Origin: Opacimonas sp014872805
GTDB lineage: Bacteria; Pseudomonadota; Gammaproteobacteria; Enterobacterales; Alteromonadaceae
Reading direction: 5' to 3'
Length of the DNA: 64,000 bases
NCBI GenBank assembly: GCA_014872805.1
Contig: WKFN01000012.1
Span: 248,001-312,000, forward strand
A program made the position numbers and the translations under genes. Positions 1-8,916 of this stretch are shown in pieces. The notes beneath the pieces were generated by a model. The model did no database searches, was not told the DNA's origin, and saw only the letters and a list, made by a program, of their open reading frames with translations. The number at the start of each line of letters is the position of its first letter. Position 1 is the first letter of the stretch.

Positions 1-731
1 GAGTTCACATTACCCGGAGCTTTGATCTCGGCGTAGTCTCGAACCCGGCGTAAAAGGCGATTGGCAATACGTGGAGTACCACGCGAACGACGCGCAATTT
101 CTAGTGCGCCATCTTTTAATAAGGGCACATTCAAAAAGGTCGCCGAACGCAGAACGATGTCTGTCAGATCTTGCTCGTTATAAAACTCTAGACGCTGCAC
201 AATGCCAAAGCGATCGCGCAATGGAGAAGTCAAAGAACCCGCTCGAGTCGTCGCGCCAATCAAAGTAAATGGCGGTAGATCAAGTTTAATTGAACGCGCT
301 GCAGGGCCCTCACCGATCATGATATCTAACTGATAGTCTTCCATTGCAGGGTATAAAACTTCTTCAACCACGGGGCTTAAGCGATGGATTTCATCGACAA
401 ACAGTACGTCATTGGCTTCTAAGTTGGTCAATAGCGCGGCCAAGTCCCCTGCTTTTTCTAATACTGGGCCAGAGGTCGTTTTGATATTCACGCCCATTTC
501 ATTGGCGACAATATTAGCCAACGTCGTTTTACCCAATCCTGGAGGACCAAAAATCAATAAATGGTCCAGTGCGTCCTCGCGCTTACGAGCGGCTTCAATG
601 AAGATGTCCATTTGTGCTTTGACATGAGGCTGACCAGTGTAATCTTTAAGCAGCTTGGGGCGAATAGCACGATCAACGGATTCATCTTCATTACTAGCAC
701 TCGCTTGGATGAGACGATCTTCTTCTATCAT
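1..731 (-). CDS. ruvB: Holliday junction branch migration helicase RuvB (3' end missing)
   Basis: RuvB is the hexameric AAA+ ATPase that drives Holliday junction branch migration with RuvA. Reading the minus strand from the ATG at 731 gives MIEEDRLIQA, then Walker A (GPPGLGKTT) near residue 60, Walker B (DEIH) and the sensor-type segment GATTRAG. About 243 residues are present; the family is usually about 335, so the winged-helix C-terminus lies outside the window. It follows ruvA by 12 nt, giving the order ruvC-ruvA-ruvB. The truncation is only the window edge. Confidence 0.96.
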   Translation of the reverse strand, partial: MIEEDRLIQASASNEDESVDRAIRPKLLKDYTGQPHVKAQMDIFIEAARKREDALDHLLIFGPPGLGKTTLANIVANEMGVNIKTTSGPVLEKAGDLAALLTNLEANDVLFVDEIHRLSPVVEEVLYPAMEDYQLDIMIGEGPAARSIKLDLPPFTLIGATTRAGSLTSPLRDRFGIVQRLEFYNEQDLTDIVLRSATFLNVPLLKDGALEIARRSRGTPRIANRLLRRVRDYAEIKAPGNVN

Positions 732-743
732 AATGGACTTCCT

Positions 744-1364
744 TTATACGCTGGCTTTGAGCGCTTCGCGGATGAGTTCTTCGCTGCTGCGACCTTCTTG
801 ATATACGGCTTTGACCATAGTAGAAGCTTGATTGGGTTTATACCCGAGTGCTAACAGCGCACTGACAGCTTCTTCTCTAGCATCATCGACGATGACAGTA
901 GGCTTACCACCGCCATTGTCAAGTGCAAAATCAGCGACTGAGTCAGACACATCAAGGGATAACTTAGCCAATCGATCTTTGAGCTCAACCACAAGTCGCT
1001 CTGCGGTTTTTTTGCCGACGCCAGGTAATTTGACTAGCGCAGAAACATCTTCAAAACTGACTGCTTGCATTAATTGCCCTGCCGACATCCCGGACAAAAT
1101 CGTCAACGCGAGCTTTGGCCCAACACCGTTGGCTTTGATGAGTTCACGAAAAATAGTACGTTCTTTCAGCTCGGCGAACCCAAACAGTAATTGCGCGTCT
1201 TCTCGCACCACAAAGTGAGTGTAGACAGTAGTAGTTTCGCCCACGGCCGGTAACTGATAAAAACTCGTCATCGGCATGCTAATTTCGTATCCCACGCCTC
1301 CGGCATCAATAACAATTTCAGGGGGCTGTTTGGCTAAAATTTTGCCACTAATTAATCCGATCAT
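744..1364 (-). CDS. ruvA: Holliday junction DNA helicase subunit RuvA
   Basis: RuvA binds four-way junctions as a tetramer and loads RuvB. The protein is 206 residues (E. coli 203). It has the N-terminal OB fold (MIGLISGKIL...KQPP), a helix-hairpin-helix with LPGVGKKTAERL near residue 110-125, and the C-terminal RuvB-binding domain. The reading frame stays open 30 codons further upstream, but that would overlap ruvC by 79 nt; the MIGL start at 1364 matches the family and leaves an 11-nt gap after ruvC. It is co-transcribed with ruvC and ruvB. Confidence 0.96.
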   Translation of the reverse strand: MIGLISGKILAKQPPEIVIDAGGVGYEISMPMTSFYQLPAVGETTTVYTHFVVREDAQLLFGFAELKERTIFRELIKANGVGPKLALTILSGMSAGQLMQAVSFEDVSALVKLPGVGKKTAERLVVELKDRLAKLSLDVSDSVADFALDNGGGKPTVIVDDAREEAVSALLALGYKPNQASTMVKAVYQEGRSSEELIREALKASV

Positions 1365-1375
1365 ATTCTTGTTCT

Positions 1376-1894
1376 CTATCGTAAACGGCCCCGCGCCACT
1401 CTTGACGCTTGCCCTGACATATTGATTAAGCTTTGGTGAGTATGCCCATGACACAAGGCAACTGCAAGTGCATCGGCGGCATCGGCTTGTGGTGTACCGG
1501 GTAATTTTAGAATATGGCGCACCATGTGTTGCACTTGCGTTTTATCCGCGTTGCCTTTGCCCACAACGGATTGTTTGATCTGTCGGGCGGCATATTCAGC
1601 GACTGGTAATCCAAACTGGGTCGCTGCAACGATGGCCGCGCCTCGCGCTTGCCCTAACTTCAGAGCGGAGTCTGGGTTTTTGGCCATAAAAACCGATTCT
1701 ATAGCAAACTCTTTAGGCTGGTATTGCGCAATCAGCTCACTCACGCCTTTAAAGATAATGTCTAACCGACCGGCTATTTCGTCACCCGTGGTTTTGATAC
1801 AGCCACTCGAAAGATACTCAAACTTACCGAATTGATAGCGCACTATGCCATATCCCGTTAATCGAGAGCCCGGATCAATCCCTAAAATAATCAT
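1376..1894 (-). CDS. ruvC: Crossover junction endodeoxyribonuclease RuvC
   Basis: RuvC resolves Holliday junctions by paired nicks. The protein has 172 residues (E. coli 173). The acidic catalytic residues are visible: D7 in GIDPGS, E66 in AIESVF, and D137 and D140 in ADAADALA. The start ATG overlaps the TGA of nudB (ATGA), so the two are translationally coupled. In many gammaproteobacteria yebC sits just upstream of ruvC; it is not present here. Confidence 0.97.
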   Translation of the reverse strand: MIILGIDPGSRLTGYGIVRYQFGKFEYLSSGCIKTTGDEIAGRLDIIFKGVSELIAQYQPKEFAIESVFMAKNPDSALKLGQARGAAIVAATQFGLPVAEYAARQIKQSVVGKGNADKTQVQHMVRHILKLPGTPQADAADALAVALCHGHTHQSLINMSGQASRVARGRLR

Positions 1895-2331
1895 TGAGCC
1901 ACTCCAACAAAATCCAAAATGGCATTGCGATTAGTTTCACTCCAAACAATTTGCGACGCTTCTTCCACAGAGACCCAGCGATACGCTAAATGCTCAGTTA
2001 AGGTAATTGAAATATTCGCTGGAATTTGTACGGCAAACACATATTCAGTGTTGCGCAAGGTATTGGGGGGGTAACGATGTCGCCATTGCGGACGAATGAT
2101 ATATTCATTTTGCGCGAGTTGCTCACTCAAGGTGAGCCCCAAGGCCTCTAAGTCAATGCCCGTCTCTTCAGCCACCTCTCGGTAAGCCGTTTGACGTGGA
2201 TGTTCATCCGGCTCTAGTGTGCCTGTGACTGACTGCCAAAAGTCTGGGTCGTCTTCTCGTTGCATGATCAGCACTTGATTGTGCTGATCATACAATACGA
2301 CAAGAACGGACTCCGGACGTTTGTAGCCCAT
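1891..2331 (-). CDS. nudB: Dihydroneopterin triphosphate diphosphatase (NudB)
   Basis: This Nudix hydrolase removes pyrophosphate from dihydroneopterin triphosphate in folate synthesis. The 146-residue protein carries a full Nudix box beginning at GTLEPDEH and ending REVAEETGI, which supplies the metal-binding glutamates. It lies 2 nt downstream of aspS and overlaps ruvC by 4 nt, the same aspS-nudB linkage as in enterobacteria, which supports NudB over other Nudix enzymes. Substrate specificity is inferred from context and family resemblance. Confidence 0.88.
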   Translation of the reverse strand: MGYKRPESVLVVLYDQHNQVLIMQREDDPDFWQSVTGTLEPDEHPRQTAYREVAEETGIDLEALGLTLSEQLAQNEYIIRPQWRHRYPPNTLRNTEYVFAVQIPANISITLTEHLAYRWVSVEEASQIVWSETNRNAILDFVGVAQ

Positions 2332-2333
2332 TA

Positions 2334-4106
2334 TTATGCGTCAGCCTCTTTGACCGGTGCAATTGAGGCAATGGATAATTCTTTGAGTTGCTCCGGATTC
2401 GCTTCACCTGGAGCTTGTGTCAATGGGCATGCTGCCGTGGTGGTTTTAGGGAATGCCATGACATCGCGAATTGAGCTTGCACCGGTCATCAACATCACCA
2501 GACGATCCAAGCCGAAGGCTAAACCTGCATGTGGTGGCGCACCATAGCGCAATGCTTCCAGTAAGAACCCAAACTTTTCTTCGGCTTCTTCTTTGCTGAT
2601 CCCTAAAATATCAAACACAACACTTTGCATCGCTTGGTCATGAATACGCACCGAACCACCGCCGAGTTCAACACCGTTTAGCACCATATCGTAAGCATTG
2701 GACACTGCTGTCTCCGGTTGAGCCGCAAGCTCCTCTGGCGTTAAGCCTCGTGGAGCAGTAAAAGGATGATGCAGAGCGTGGAATTGCCCGTCGAATTCTT
2801 CAAACATTGGGAAATCAACAACCCATAACGGTTTCCAAGCGCCTTCAAGCAAGTCAAAATCTTCACCGACTTTTAAGCGCAGCGCACCTAATGCTTCCGT
2901 CACGACACGATCGCTGTCAGCACCAAATAACAAAATATCGCCAGACTGAGCAGCACTGCGCTCAAGGAGCGCGTTTGCAGCGGTTTCATCCAAGAATTTG
3001 GCAATTGGTGATTGCAATCCTTCTAAGCCGGCACTGGCGTCGTTGACTTTGACCCAAGCGAGGCCTTTGGCGCCATATACGCCAACAAAATCGGTATAGG
3101 CATCAATCTGCTTACGAGATAACGCTGCGCCACCAGGCACGCACAACATCGCAACACGACCATTAGGATCATTTGCTGGAGCGCTAAACACTTTAAAATC
3201 GACGTCCTTTACAATATCTGCCACGTCAATCAAGGTTATAGGATTGCGTAAATCAGGTTTATCCGAACCGTACAAGCGGATAGCATCAGCATAAGTCATT
3301 TGTGGAAATTCGCCTAAATCGACATCCAGCATGGACTGGAATAAGTCACGAATCATAGTTTCAGTAATATGCATGACCCCATCTGCATCCAAAAACGTGG
3401 TTTCGATATCAATTTGCGTAAATTCAGGCTGGCGATCCGCGCGCAAATCCTCATCACGGAAGCATTTAACGATTTGATAATAGCGGTCCATACCAGACAT
3501 CATCAAGAGCTGCTTAAACAACTGCGGAGATTGTGGTAATGCAAAAAACTGCCCTTTATGAGTGCGTGAGGGAACCAAATAATCACGTGCACCTTCTGGG
3601 GTGGCTTTGGTCAAAATTGGGGTTTCAATATCCAAAAATGCATTGTCTTCTAAAAAGCGACGTACAAAGCCAGTGACCTTTGAACGAAATACCAGACGCT
3701 CACTCATTTCAGGACGACGCAGGTCAAGGTAGCGATATTTGAGACGCTGTTCTTCAGAGTTTTCCTGATTCCAATCGAGTGGCAATGCAGGTGATGCGTT
3801 AAGAATACTGATCTCTTTGCCAAGAATTTCAATTGTGCCAGTACGCATATCATTATTGATTTGAGAATCTGGTCGAGCGCGCACTTGGCCGGTTAGAGTT
3901 AAGCAATATTCGTTACGAACTTTGTTTGCGGTAGCAAAGGTTTCGGCCGTATCAGGATCGATGACAACTTGCACAATACCCGCGCGGTCACGCATATCCA
4001 AAAAAATCACGCCACCTAAATCTCGACGTTTATTGACCCAGCCTTGTATCGTCACCGTTTGGCCGATGTAATCAGCTGAAATATTGCCACAGTAATCCGT
4101 TCGCAT
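2334..4106 (-). CDS. aspS: Aspartyl-tRNA synthetase
   Basis: This class II synthetase charges tRNA-Asp. The protein is 590 residues, the same length as E. coli AspS. It has an N-terminal OB-fold anticodon-binding domain (GWVNKRRDLGG, residues 20-30), class II motif 2 (FRDEDLRADRQPEFTQ) and motif 3 (GLAFGLDRLVML). The frame is open 25 codons upstream, but the start MRTDYCG at 4106 matches homologues and is preceded by AAAGGTG. It heads the aspS-nudB-ruvCAB run; the TATAAT box at 4143-4148 is the likely promoter element. Confidence 0.97.
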   Translation of the reverse strand: MRTDYCGNISADYIGQTVTIQGWVNKRRDLGGVIFLDMRDRAGIVQVVIDPDTAETFATANKVRNEYCLTLTGQVRARPDSQINNDMRTGTIEILGKEISILNASPALPLDWNQENSEEQRLKYRYLDLRRPEMSERLVFRSKVTGFVRRFLEDNAFLDIETPILTKATPEGARDYLVPSRTHKGQFFALPQSPQLFKQLLMMSGMDRYYQIVKCFRDEDLRADRQPEFTQIDIETTFLDADGVMHITETMIRDLFQSMLDVDLGEFPQMTYADAIRLYGSDKPDLRNPITLIDVADIVKDVDFKVFSAPANDPNGRVAMLCVPGGAALSRKQIDAYTDFVGVYGAKGLAWVKVNDASAGLEGLQSPIAKFLDETAANALLERSAAQSGDILLFGADSDRVVTEALGALRLKVGEDFDLLEGAWKPLWVVDFPMFEEFDGQFHALHHPFTAPRGLTPEELAAQPETAVSNAYDMVLNGVELGGGSVRIHDQAMQSVVFDILGISKEEAEEKFGFLLEALRYGAPPHAGLAFGLDRLVMLMTGASSIRDVMAFPKTTTAACPLTQAPGEANPEQLKELSIASIAPVKEADA

Positions 4107-4142
4107 AACACCTTTCTCTGTTGAGGGATTTAATCTGTGCGT

Positions 4143-4148
4143 ATTATA
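4143..4148 (-). promoter_or_regulatory. Probable -10 element of the aspS promoter
   Basis: A perfect TATAAT lies on the minus strand 37 nt upstream of the aspS start. No good -35 hexamer is visible at 16-18 nt, so the assignment rests on the -10 match and on position. Confidence 0.45.
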
Positions 4149-4340
4149 AACGAATGACGCTGAAAACCTAGTAAAGATCAATATTTACACAAGGTCTATT
4201 TTCGAAAATCAATTTTTCCTAATTCATGCTTCGAACAACTTATGTGAGTGAAATGTTTGAGCAACATTGGAATATCACTGGCGCAGTCTTTTAATCTTGG
4301 CCGATGCAATGACACAAAATATAACGGCTTATATGACGGA

Positions 4341-5384
4341 TTATTTAGGAAAATAAACTGTGTGTTCAATATCGATATCAAAGCAAAATTCACTGCCAAC
4401 GGCAAAGTCATTATGCGATGGCGTCAAACACAGTAAGCGCTCTTCCCCCCCATTCATAGCAAGCTCATACATGATATGCGAGCCGCGGAATTTTTTGCTC
4501 TGAATAATACTCGAAAAAGCGCCATCACTAGCGTAAACCAAATCGTCTGGACGCAGCAGCAATTCAACTCCGATCGAAGTTGTTTTAGACACCTCAGGCG
4601 TTTCGTTGTGTTTTGCAAATATGCCCAATTCAGTTCGGATTTTCTTTCCATCATCAGTACCGCTAATGAACACCCCTTCCCCGATAAAATTTGCAACAAA
4701 TCGGGTCTTGGGGCAGTGGTATAAAGCAAACGCACTGTCCCATTGTTCGATTGTCCCCTGATTCATTACCGCCACTTTATCAGCAAAAGCAAACGCTTCA
4801 CTTTGGTCATGCGTGACCATTAAAGAAGTCACTTTGGACGCTTTCAATATCGCTTTTATCTCAGTCACTAAAGTTTCTCTTAATGCCGGATCCAAAGCCG
4901 AAAATGGCTCATCTAATAACAATAATGAAGGCGCTGGAGCCAATGCTCTGGCAATGGCCACACGCTGCTGTTGTCCACCTGACAGCTCATTGGGATAAGC
5001 ATTGCCAAACTGGGTAAGTTGAACCAGCTCTAACATTTCGTTGACTCGCAAACGCAAAGCGTTGTGCTCATATTGATGCAAGCCAAATGCAATATTCTGA
5101 GCAACCGTTAGATGCGGAAACAAAGCGAAATCCTGCATCACATACCCTATATTTCGCTTCTGTACAGGCACGTGTTGAGCAGTAGAGCTCACTATTTGAT
5201 CATTGATGCTAATATTGCCATGTGCAATTTGGCAAAACCCCGCTAATGCTCGAAGTAAGGTCGTCTTACCACAGCCAGATGGACCTAACAAACACCCTAA
5301 CTCCCCAGCCGATAAATCAAAAGTACAAGAATGAACAATCTTGTCTCGTCCAAGAATCACTTCAAGATTTTCAACTGCAAGCAT
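4341..5384 (-). CDS. fbpC: Ferric iron ABC transporter, ATP-binding protein (FbpC-like)
   Basis: This is the ATPase subunit that energises periplasmic-binding-protein-dependent Fe(3+) uptake. The 347 residues show Walker A (GPSGCGKTT, residues 34-42), the ABC signature LSGGQQQR, Walker B LLLLDEPFSALD and the switch histidine in MVTHDQ. A C-terminal regulatory extension of about 120 residues is typical of the FbpC/PotA/CysA group. It is the last gene of fbpA-fbpB-fbpC and overlaps the permease stop by 1 nt (TAATG). The iron role is inferred from the partner binding protein and the Fur box upstream of the operon. Confidence 0.9.
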   Translation of the reverse strand: MLAVENLEVILGRDKIVHSCTFDLSAGELGCLLGPSGCGKTTLLRALAGFCQIAHGNISINDQIVSSTAQHVPVQKRNIGYVMQDFALFPHLTVAQNIAFGLHQYEHNALRLRVNEMLELVQLTQFGNAYPNELSGGQQQRVAIARALAPAPSLLLLDEPFSALDPALRETLVTEIKAILKASKVTSLMVTHDQSEAFAFADKVAVMNQGTIEQWDSAFALYHCPKTRFVANFIGEGVFISGTDDGKKIRTELGIFAKHNETPEVSKTTSIGVELLLRPDDLVYASDGAFSSIIQSKKFRGSHIMYELAMNGGEERLLCLTPSHNDFAVGSEFCFDIDIEHTVYFPK

Positions 5385-6979
5385 TACTTATCCTCTGAAT
5401 AGATGTTTCTTAATATAAAATACAAGGGAATGAGTCCTGTAAACACAATGCTCACAGCAGGCAGTGCGGCAGCCATTAAACGCTCATCAGACGCATATTC
5501 GAAGGCTTTTACCGCAAACGTATTAAAGTTAAAAGGACGCAAAATCAAAGTTGCTGGAAGTTCTTTAAGTACATCAACAAATACGAGTACAAATGCACTC
5601 AACAAAGCTGGACGCAAGATCGGAAGATGTACTTTCAAAAACAACGTCCAACGCGACTGTCCGAGCACCATCACCGCATCATCATAACTCGGTGTTGTCG
5701 CCATGAGTGCATTGCCTATGTTCTGTTTTGCAATATTCATAAAGCGTACACAATAGGCTAATACCAACGCAAAAATTGTCCCAGAAAAAATCAAACCGAT
5801 GTATTCATTGTACCAACTATACCATTGCGCATTAATTTGTATGTCCAGCCAGCCCAAAGGTATCATCACCCCAACCGCGATTACTACACCGGGAATAGCA
5901 TAACCAAGTGCAGTAATCTGAGAAACATAACGAAAGATGCTGCGCGGATAAAATCGTTCAGTATAGGCAAATAATAATGCCACAGTAATAATGACTGCTC
6001 CAGAGACAGTCCCTAAACTCAAGGTTTGCCATAGTAATGTTCGGTATTCGACCCAATCGGTTTGCGGAATGAAAGCGATCGCCCAAATCAGTAGTTGTGT
6101 AACAGGAATTAAGAATCCCAGAGCGATTACGCTTGTCAAATAAAAAGTAACAGCTGATTTTTGTATCTTTGACACTGAACTCAGTGGTTGTCTTTGCGTT
6201 TGCTTGTTTTGATAATATTGTGACTTACGCCGTTGGAACTGTTCGAGCATTAATACCAACAATACTAACGTAGCTAAAATAGAGGCGAGTTGACTCGCAA
6301 AGCTAGCTTCGCCCATCCCAAACCAAATCCGAAAAATACCTGTAGTCAATGTGCTTACACCAAAATACGCTACGGTTCCATAATCAGCTAATGCTTCCAT
6401 CATTGCCAGTGCAACGCCGGCGAAAATTGCTGGCCGAGATAATGGCAAAGCGATCTTTACCATATATTGCCAAGAAGTTAATCCCAAGCTTTGACTGGTT
6501 TCTGTATAAGTGCTGGCATGTCGACGAAACGCGTTGTAGGTTAGGATATAAACATATGGAAACAGCACTAATGAAAGCATCAATATCGCACCAACTAAGG
6601 AGCGAATATCACCAATCTGGCCAATCCAATAAGCAATAGGGTTTGCCTGCGCAGGGTCGAGCATACCAGTGTATGTGTAAGCAATGATATATGCAGGCAT
6701 GGCTAGAGGTAAAAGCAAGCCAATTTGGATCCAGCGTCTGGCGTAGCAATGACTATGTACCATGCACCAAGCACATGACACACCTAACCAAAAAGTTCCA
6801 ATGCCAACCCCTAATACCAATATCATAGTGTTGAATAGGTACTCACTCAGGTTGGTAGCAAACAGATGTTGCCAATGTTCTAAATGAGAATCGGTCCATG
6901 ACAGATACACAAAAACAATTGGGAAAATAAGTAAAAGGCCAAGTGCGAAACTTAGCCTTTTTAGAAAATGGGTGAACAC
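5384..6979 (-). CDS. fbpB: Ferric iron ABC transporter, fused permease (FbpB-like)
   Basis: This is the inner-membrane channel of the iron importer. At 531 residues it is a fusion of two binding-protein-dependent permease domains, with about twelve hydrophobic segments. The first domain ends with an EAA-type loop around EALADYGTVAYFG; the second has the matching loop around VDVLKELPATLIL. This two-in-one layout is normal for FbpB/SfuB. It lies 17 nt downstream of fbpA and shares TAATG with fbpC. Confidence 0.9.
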   Translation of the reverse strand: MFTHFLKRLSFALGLLLIFPIVFVYLSWTDSHLEHWQHLFATNLSEYLFNTMILVLGVGIGTFWLGVSCAWCMVHSHCYARRWIQIGLLLPLAMPAYIIAYTYTGMLDPAQANPIAYWIGQIGDIRSLVGAILMLSLVLFPYVYILTYNAFRRHASTYTETSQSLGLTSWQYMVKIALPLSRPAIFAGVALAMMEALADYGTVAYFGVSTLTTGIFRIWFGMGEASFASQLASILATLVLLVLMLEQFQRRKSQYYQNKQTQRQPLSSVSKIQKSAVTFYLTSVIALGFLIPVTQLLIWAIAFIPQTDWVEYRTLLWQTLSLGTVSGAVIITVALLFAYTERFYPRSIFRYVSQITALGYAIPGVVIAVGVMIPLGWLDIQINAQWYSWYNEYIGLIFSGTIFALVLAYCVRFMNIAKQNIGNALMATTPSYDDAVMVLGQSRWTLFLKVHLPILRPALLSAFVLVFVDVLKELPATLILRPFNFNTFAVKAFEYASDERLMAAALPAVSIVFTGLIPLYFILRNIYSEDK

Positions 6980-6996
6980 CGAGTAACCCTAAGTAA

Positions 6997-8004
6997 TTAT
7001 AACCAGCCAGCTTTGTCCATTATTTTAAGGGCTTTGGGGTTCAAATGTCCAACTTGCTCTAAATCAACTGATTCAGCCTTGAACTCTCCCATATCCTTAA
7101 GTGTCTTAGACCATTCAATACCAGGGACAACCGGATATTCTTGATTGACTTCACTATACCACTTTTGACTTGAAGGGCGTAGCATAAATGCAATCAAACG
7201 CTGCGCTTCAGTGATATTTTTAGCGTACTTTGCTATCGAGACACCACTGATATTGATATGAGTACCGCGATCATCTTGATTTGGCCAAACCACCTGTACT
7301 TTTTGTGCTGCTTTGGCTGAGTCTCCTTCAGAGTTGAGCATCGCTGCAAGATAATAAGTGTTGATGATGGCAATGTCACAAATACCTGCAGCAACTGCTT
7401 GGATTTGATCACGGTCACCGCCTTTAGGAGTGCGAGCAAAATTTGCGACTAATCCTTTGGCCCACTCTAACGTCTTTTCTTCACCTTGCTGCATGAGCAT
7501 CGCTGCGACTAATGACTGATTGTATACATTATTAGACGAACGAACACAAATTCGCCCCTTGTATTCTGCTTTCGTGAGATCTTCATAGGTAAGAATAGCA
7601 CCTGCAGCAACTTTTTCAGGATTCACAATGATTGGACGAGTACGCTTCGTGAGTGCAACCCAATGACCATTCGGATCGTGAATGTATAAATTGGATAAAT
7701 TAGAAAGCTCTATTGGTTGCGTTAAACCAAATGATTTGGCTCTGACTAATCGTCCTACATCCGTGGTCAATAGTAGGTCAGCAGGAGATAGCATTTTTTC
7801 ACTGCGCATCCTAGTGATTAAACCGTCGGCTTTCCCTGTGATTAGGTTTACCTTAATTCCTGTCTCTTGACTAAATTCATTCAAAAGAGGTTTGATTAAC
7901 GCTTCTTTGCGGGCTGAATAAATGTTGAGTTCAGCAGCCATTAGAGGCAAAGGCAGAGAGCTAACTAATACTGTAATGATAGTAAAAAGACGAACAAAAG
8001 ACAT
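6997..8004 (-). CDS. fbpA: Ferric iron-binding periplasmic protein (FbpA/FutA-like)
   Basis: This extracellular solute-binding protein captures Fe(3+) in the periplasm and delivers it to FbpBC. It has 335 residues with a clear signal peptide (positively charged start, hydrophobic core, cleavage probably after LMAA near residue 24), then the family opening ELNIYSARKE. A tyrosine pair in NTYYLAAML is in the expected place for iron ligands, and NVYNQS supplies another. The start has an AGGA ribosome site. It is first in the operon, directly behind the Fur-box promoter. Related proteins bind sulfate or thiosulfate, but the YY pair and the Fur box favour iron. Confidence 0.9.
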   Translation of the reverse strand: MSFVRLFTIITVLVSSLPLPLMAAELNIYSARKEALIKPLLNEFSQETGIKVNLITGKADGLITRMRSEKMLSPADLLLTTDVGRLVRAKSFGLTQPIELSNLSNLYIHDPNGHWVALTKRTRPIIVNPEKVAAGAILTYEDLTKAEYKGRICVRSSNNVYNQSLVAAMLMQQGEEKTLEWAKGLVANFARTPKGGDRDQIQAVAAGICDIAIINTYYLAAMLNSEGDSAKAAQKVQVVWPNQDDRGTHINISGVSIAKYAKNITEAQRLIAFMLRPSSQKWYSEVNQEYPVVPGIEWSKTLKDMGEFKAESVDLEQVGHLNPKALKIMDKAGWL

Positions 8005-8040
8005 TACACAATCCTGATGAAATGAAAGTTGTCCGAGTCT

Positions 8041-8070
8041 ATCCTAGTTGCGAATGATTATCAATAACAA
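8041..8070 (-). promoter_or_regulatory. Fur-box promoter of fbpABC
   Basis: Positions 8050-8068 match the 19-bp Fur consensus at 15 of 19 positions, including the uninterrupted core AATGATTATCA. On the minus strand TTGTTA (8070-8065) and TAGGAT (8046-8041) form a -35/-10 pair with an 18-nt spacer, and the Fur box fills the spacer. Bound Fe-Fur would block RNA polymerase, so the operon should be induced by iron starvation. Confidence 0.82.
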
Positions 8071-8274
8071 TTTAAGCGACAACATACCTAAGCAGAACTG
8101 CCGTGATGGCGAAGCACGTGATAGTCGCCACAAACCATTACTTTTTTTCATCCAATTGTATAGCCAAGGCCATAAATTACACTCTTTGTTTGCCTTACAT
8201 AATAGCGACAGCGATACACAAATTGTGAGGTCTAGTTTACAATGACATCACCAAAAATTAACGGATCACACTTT

Positions 8275-8589
8275 ATGAGCGATAACCTTGTATACAGTAC
8301 TGCAACAGGCAAAATAACTCCCCAAAAAGTTACACCAGAATTTACCGGTGATGGCATTATTCGCATTACGAGAGAAACTAAAGGCCGCAAAGGCAAAGGT
8401 ATGACGGTAGTGACTGGCATTAACCCCCTCACTCATGATTTAAAAACCCACTGTAAAAAATTAAAACAATTGTGTGGTTGCGGCGGTGCGGTAAAAGAGC
8501 GGAACATTGAAATTCAAGGCGATGTACGCCCACAAGCCAAACAATACTTTGAAGCGCTGGGTCTGACTGTGAAACTTGCAGGAGGGTAA
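8275..8589 (+). CDS. yciH: YciH, SUI1/eIF1-like translation factor
   Basis: YciH is the bacterial relative of eIF1 (SUI1 fold) and can influence initiation fidelity. From MSDNLVYSTATG the protein has 104 residues, close to E. coli YciH (108). It contains the hallmark GRKGKGMTVVTG segment, the basic/cysteine stretch CKKLKQLCGCGGAVK and the conserved end KLAGG. An in-frame ATG 33 nt upstream (8242) with a distant GAGG is an alternative start, but homologues begin at MSD. It is transcribed divergently from fbpA and appears monocistronic. Confidence 0.9.
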   Translation: MSDNLVYSTATGKITPQKVTPEFTGDGIIRITRETKGRKGKGMTVVTGINPLTHDLKTHCKKLKQLCGCGGAVKERNIEIQGDVRPQAKQYFEALGLTVKLAGG

Positions 8590-8655
8590 GTACAAGTTCG
8601 CCAGTATTTCGCTGCAGATGTCATATTTTGGATACTGGTTTCAAGCGAAGAAAGG

Positions 8656-8811
8656 TTGAGCAGACTCGAAGACTATAAGCAATTTGGCGTGATTACGAAT
8701 CTGCCCTTGCCGTTTAGTAATGTTCAGTTAAAAGGATCACTCAACGCAACAGTGATTATGCTTAACACTGAAGAATTCAAAAATATGCTAGTTGCTTTAC
8801 TGTTCGAATAA
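8656..8811 (+). other. Weak small open frame in the yciH-pheA gap
   Basis: The 327-nt gap between yciH and pheA has no recognisable gene. In the same frame as yciH, however, no stop occurs for 73 codons after its TAA; the segment from the TTG at 8656 would encode 51 residues (LSRLEDYKQFG...ALLFE). AAGG touches the TTG with no useful spacing, no ATG is available, and I recognise no family. It could be a degenerate gene remnant or chance. Confidence 0.2.
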
Positions 8812-8854
8812 CGCCCTCTGTGCTCAGTCTGACTTGTGGTAGACCAAATCCGCA

Positions 8855-8883
8855 TTGACTTTTGGCATTAGGTTTCATACAGT
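8855..8883 (+). promoter_or_regulatory. Probable pheA promoter
   Basis: TTGACT (8855-8860) and TACAGT (8878-8883) are separated by exactly 17 nt, a good sigma-70 match about 34 nt before the pheA start. No phenylalanine-rich leader peptide or attenuator is visible between this promoter and the gene, unlike the E. coli pheL-pheA arrangement. Confidence 0.65.
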
Positions 8884-8916
8884 GCTGTGCATTGTTGAAA
8901 GACCACTCATAAGCAC

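Noticed and set aside
1365..1454. 30-residue N-terminal extension of RuvA
   Set aside because: It would overlap ruvC by 79 nt and is absent from the family; MIGLISG is the conserved start.
4196..4411. 71-residue minus-strand frame between aspS and fbpC
   Set aside because: It overlaps the 3' end of fbpC in another frame and has no supporting ribosome site or domain.
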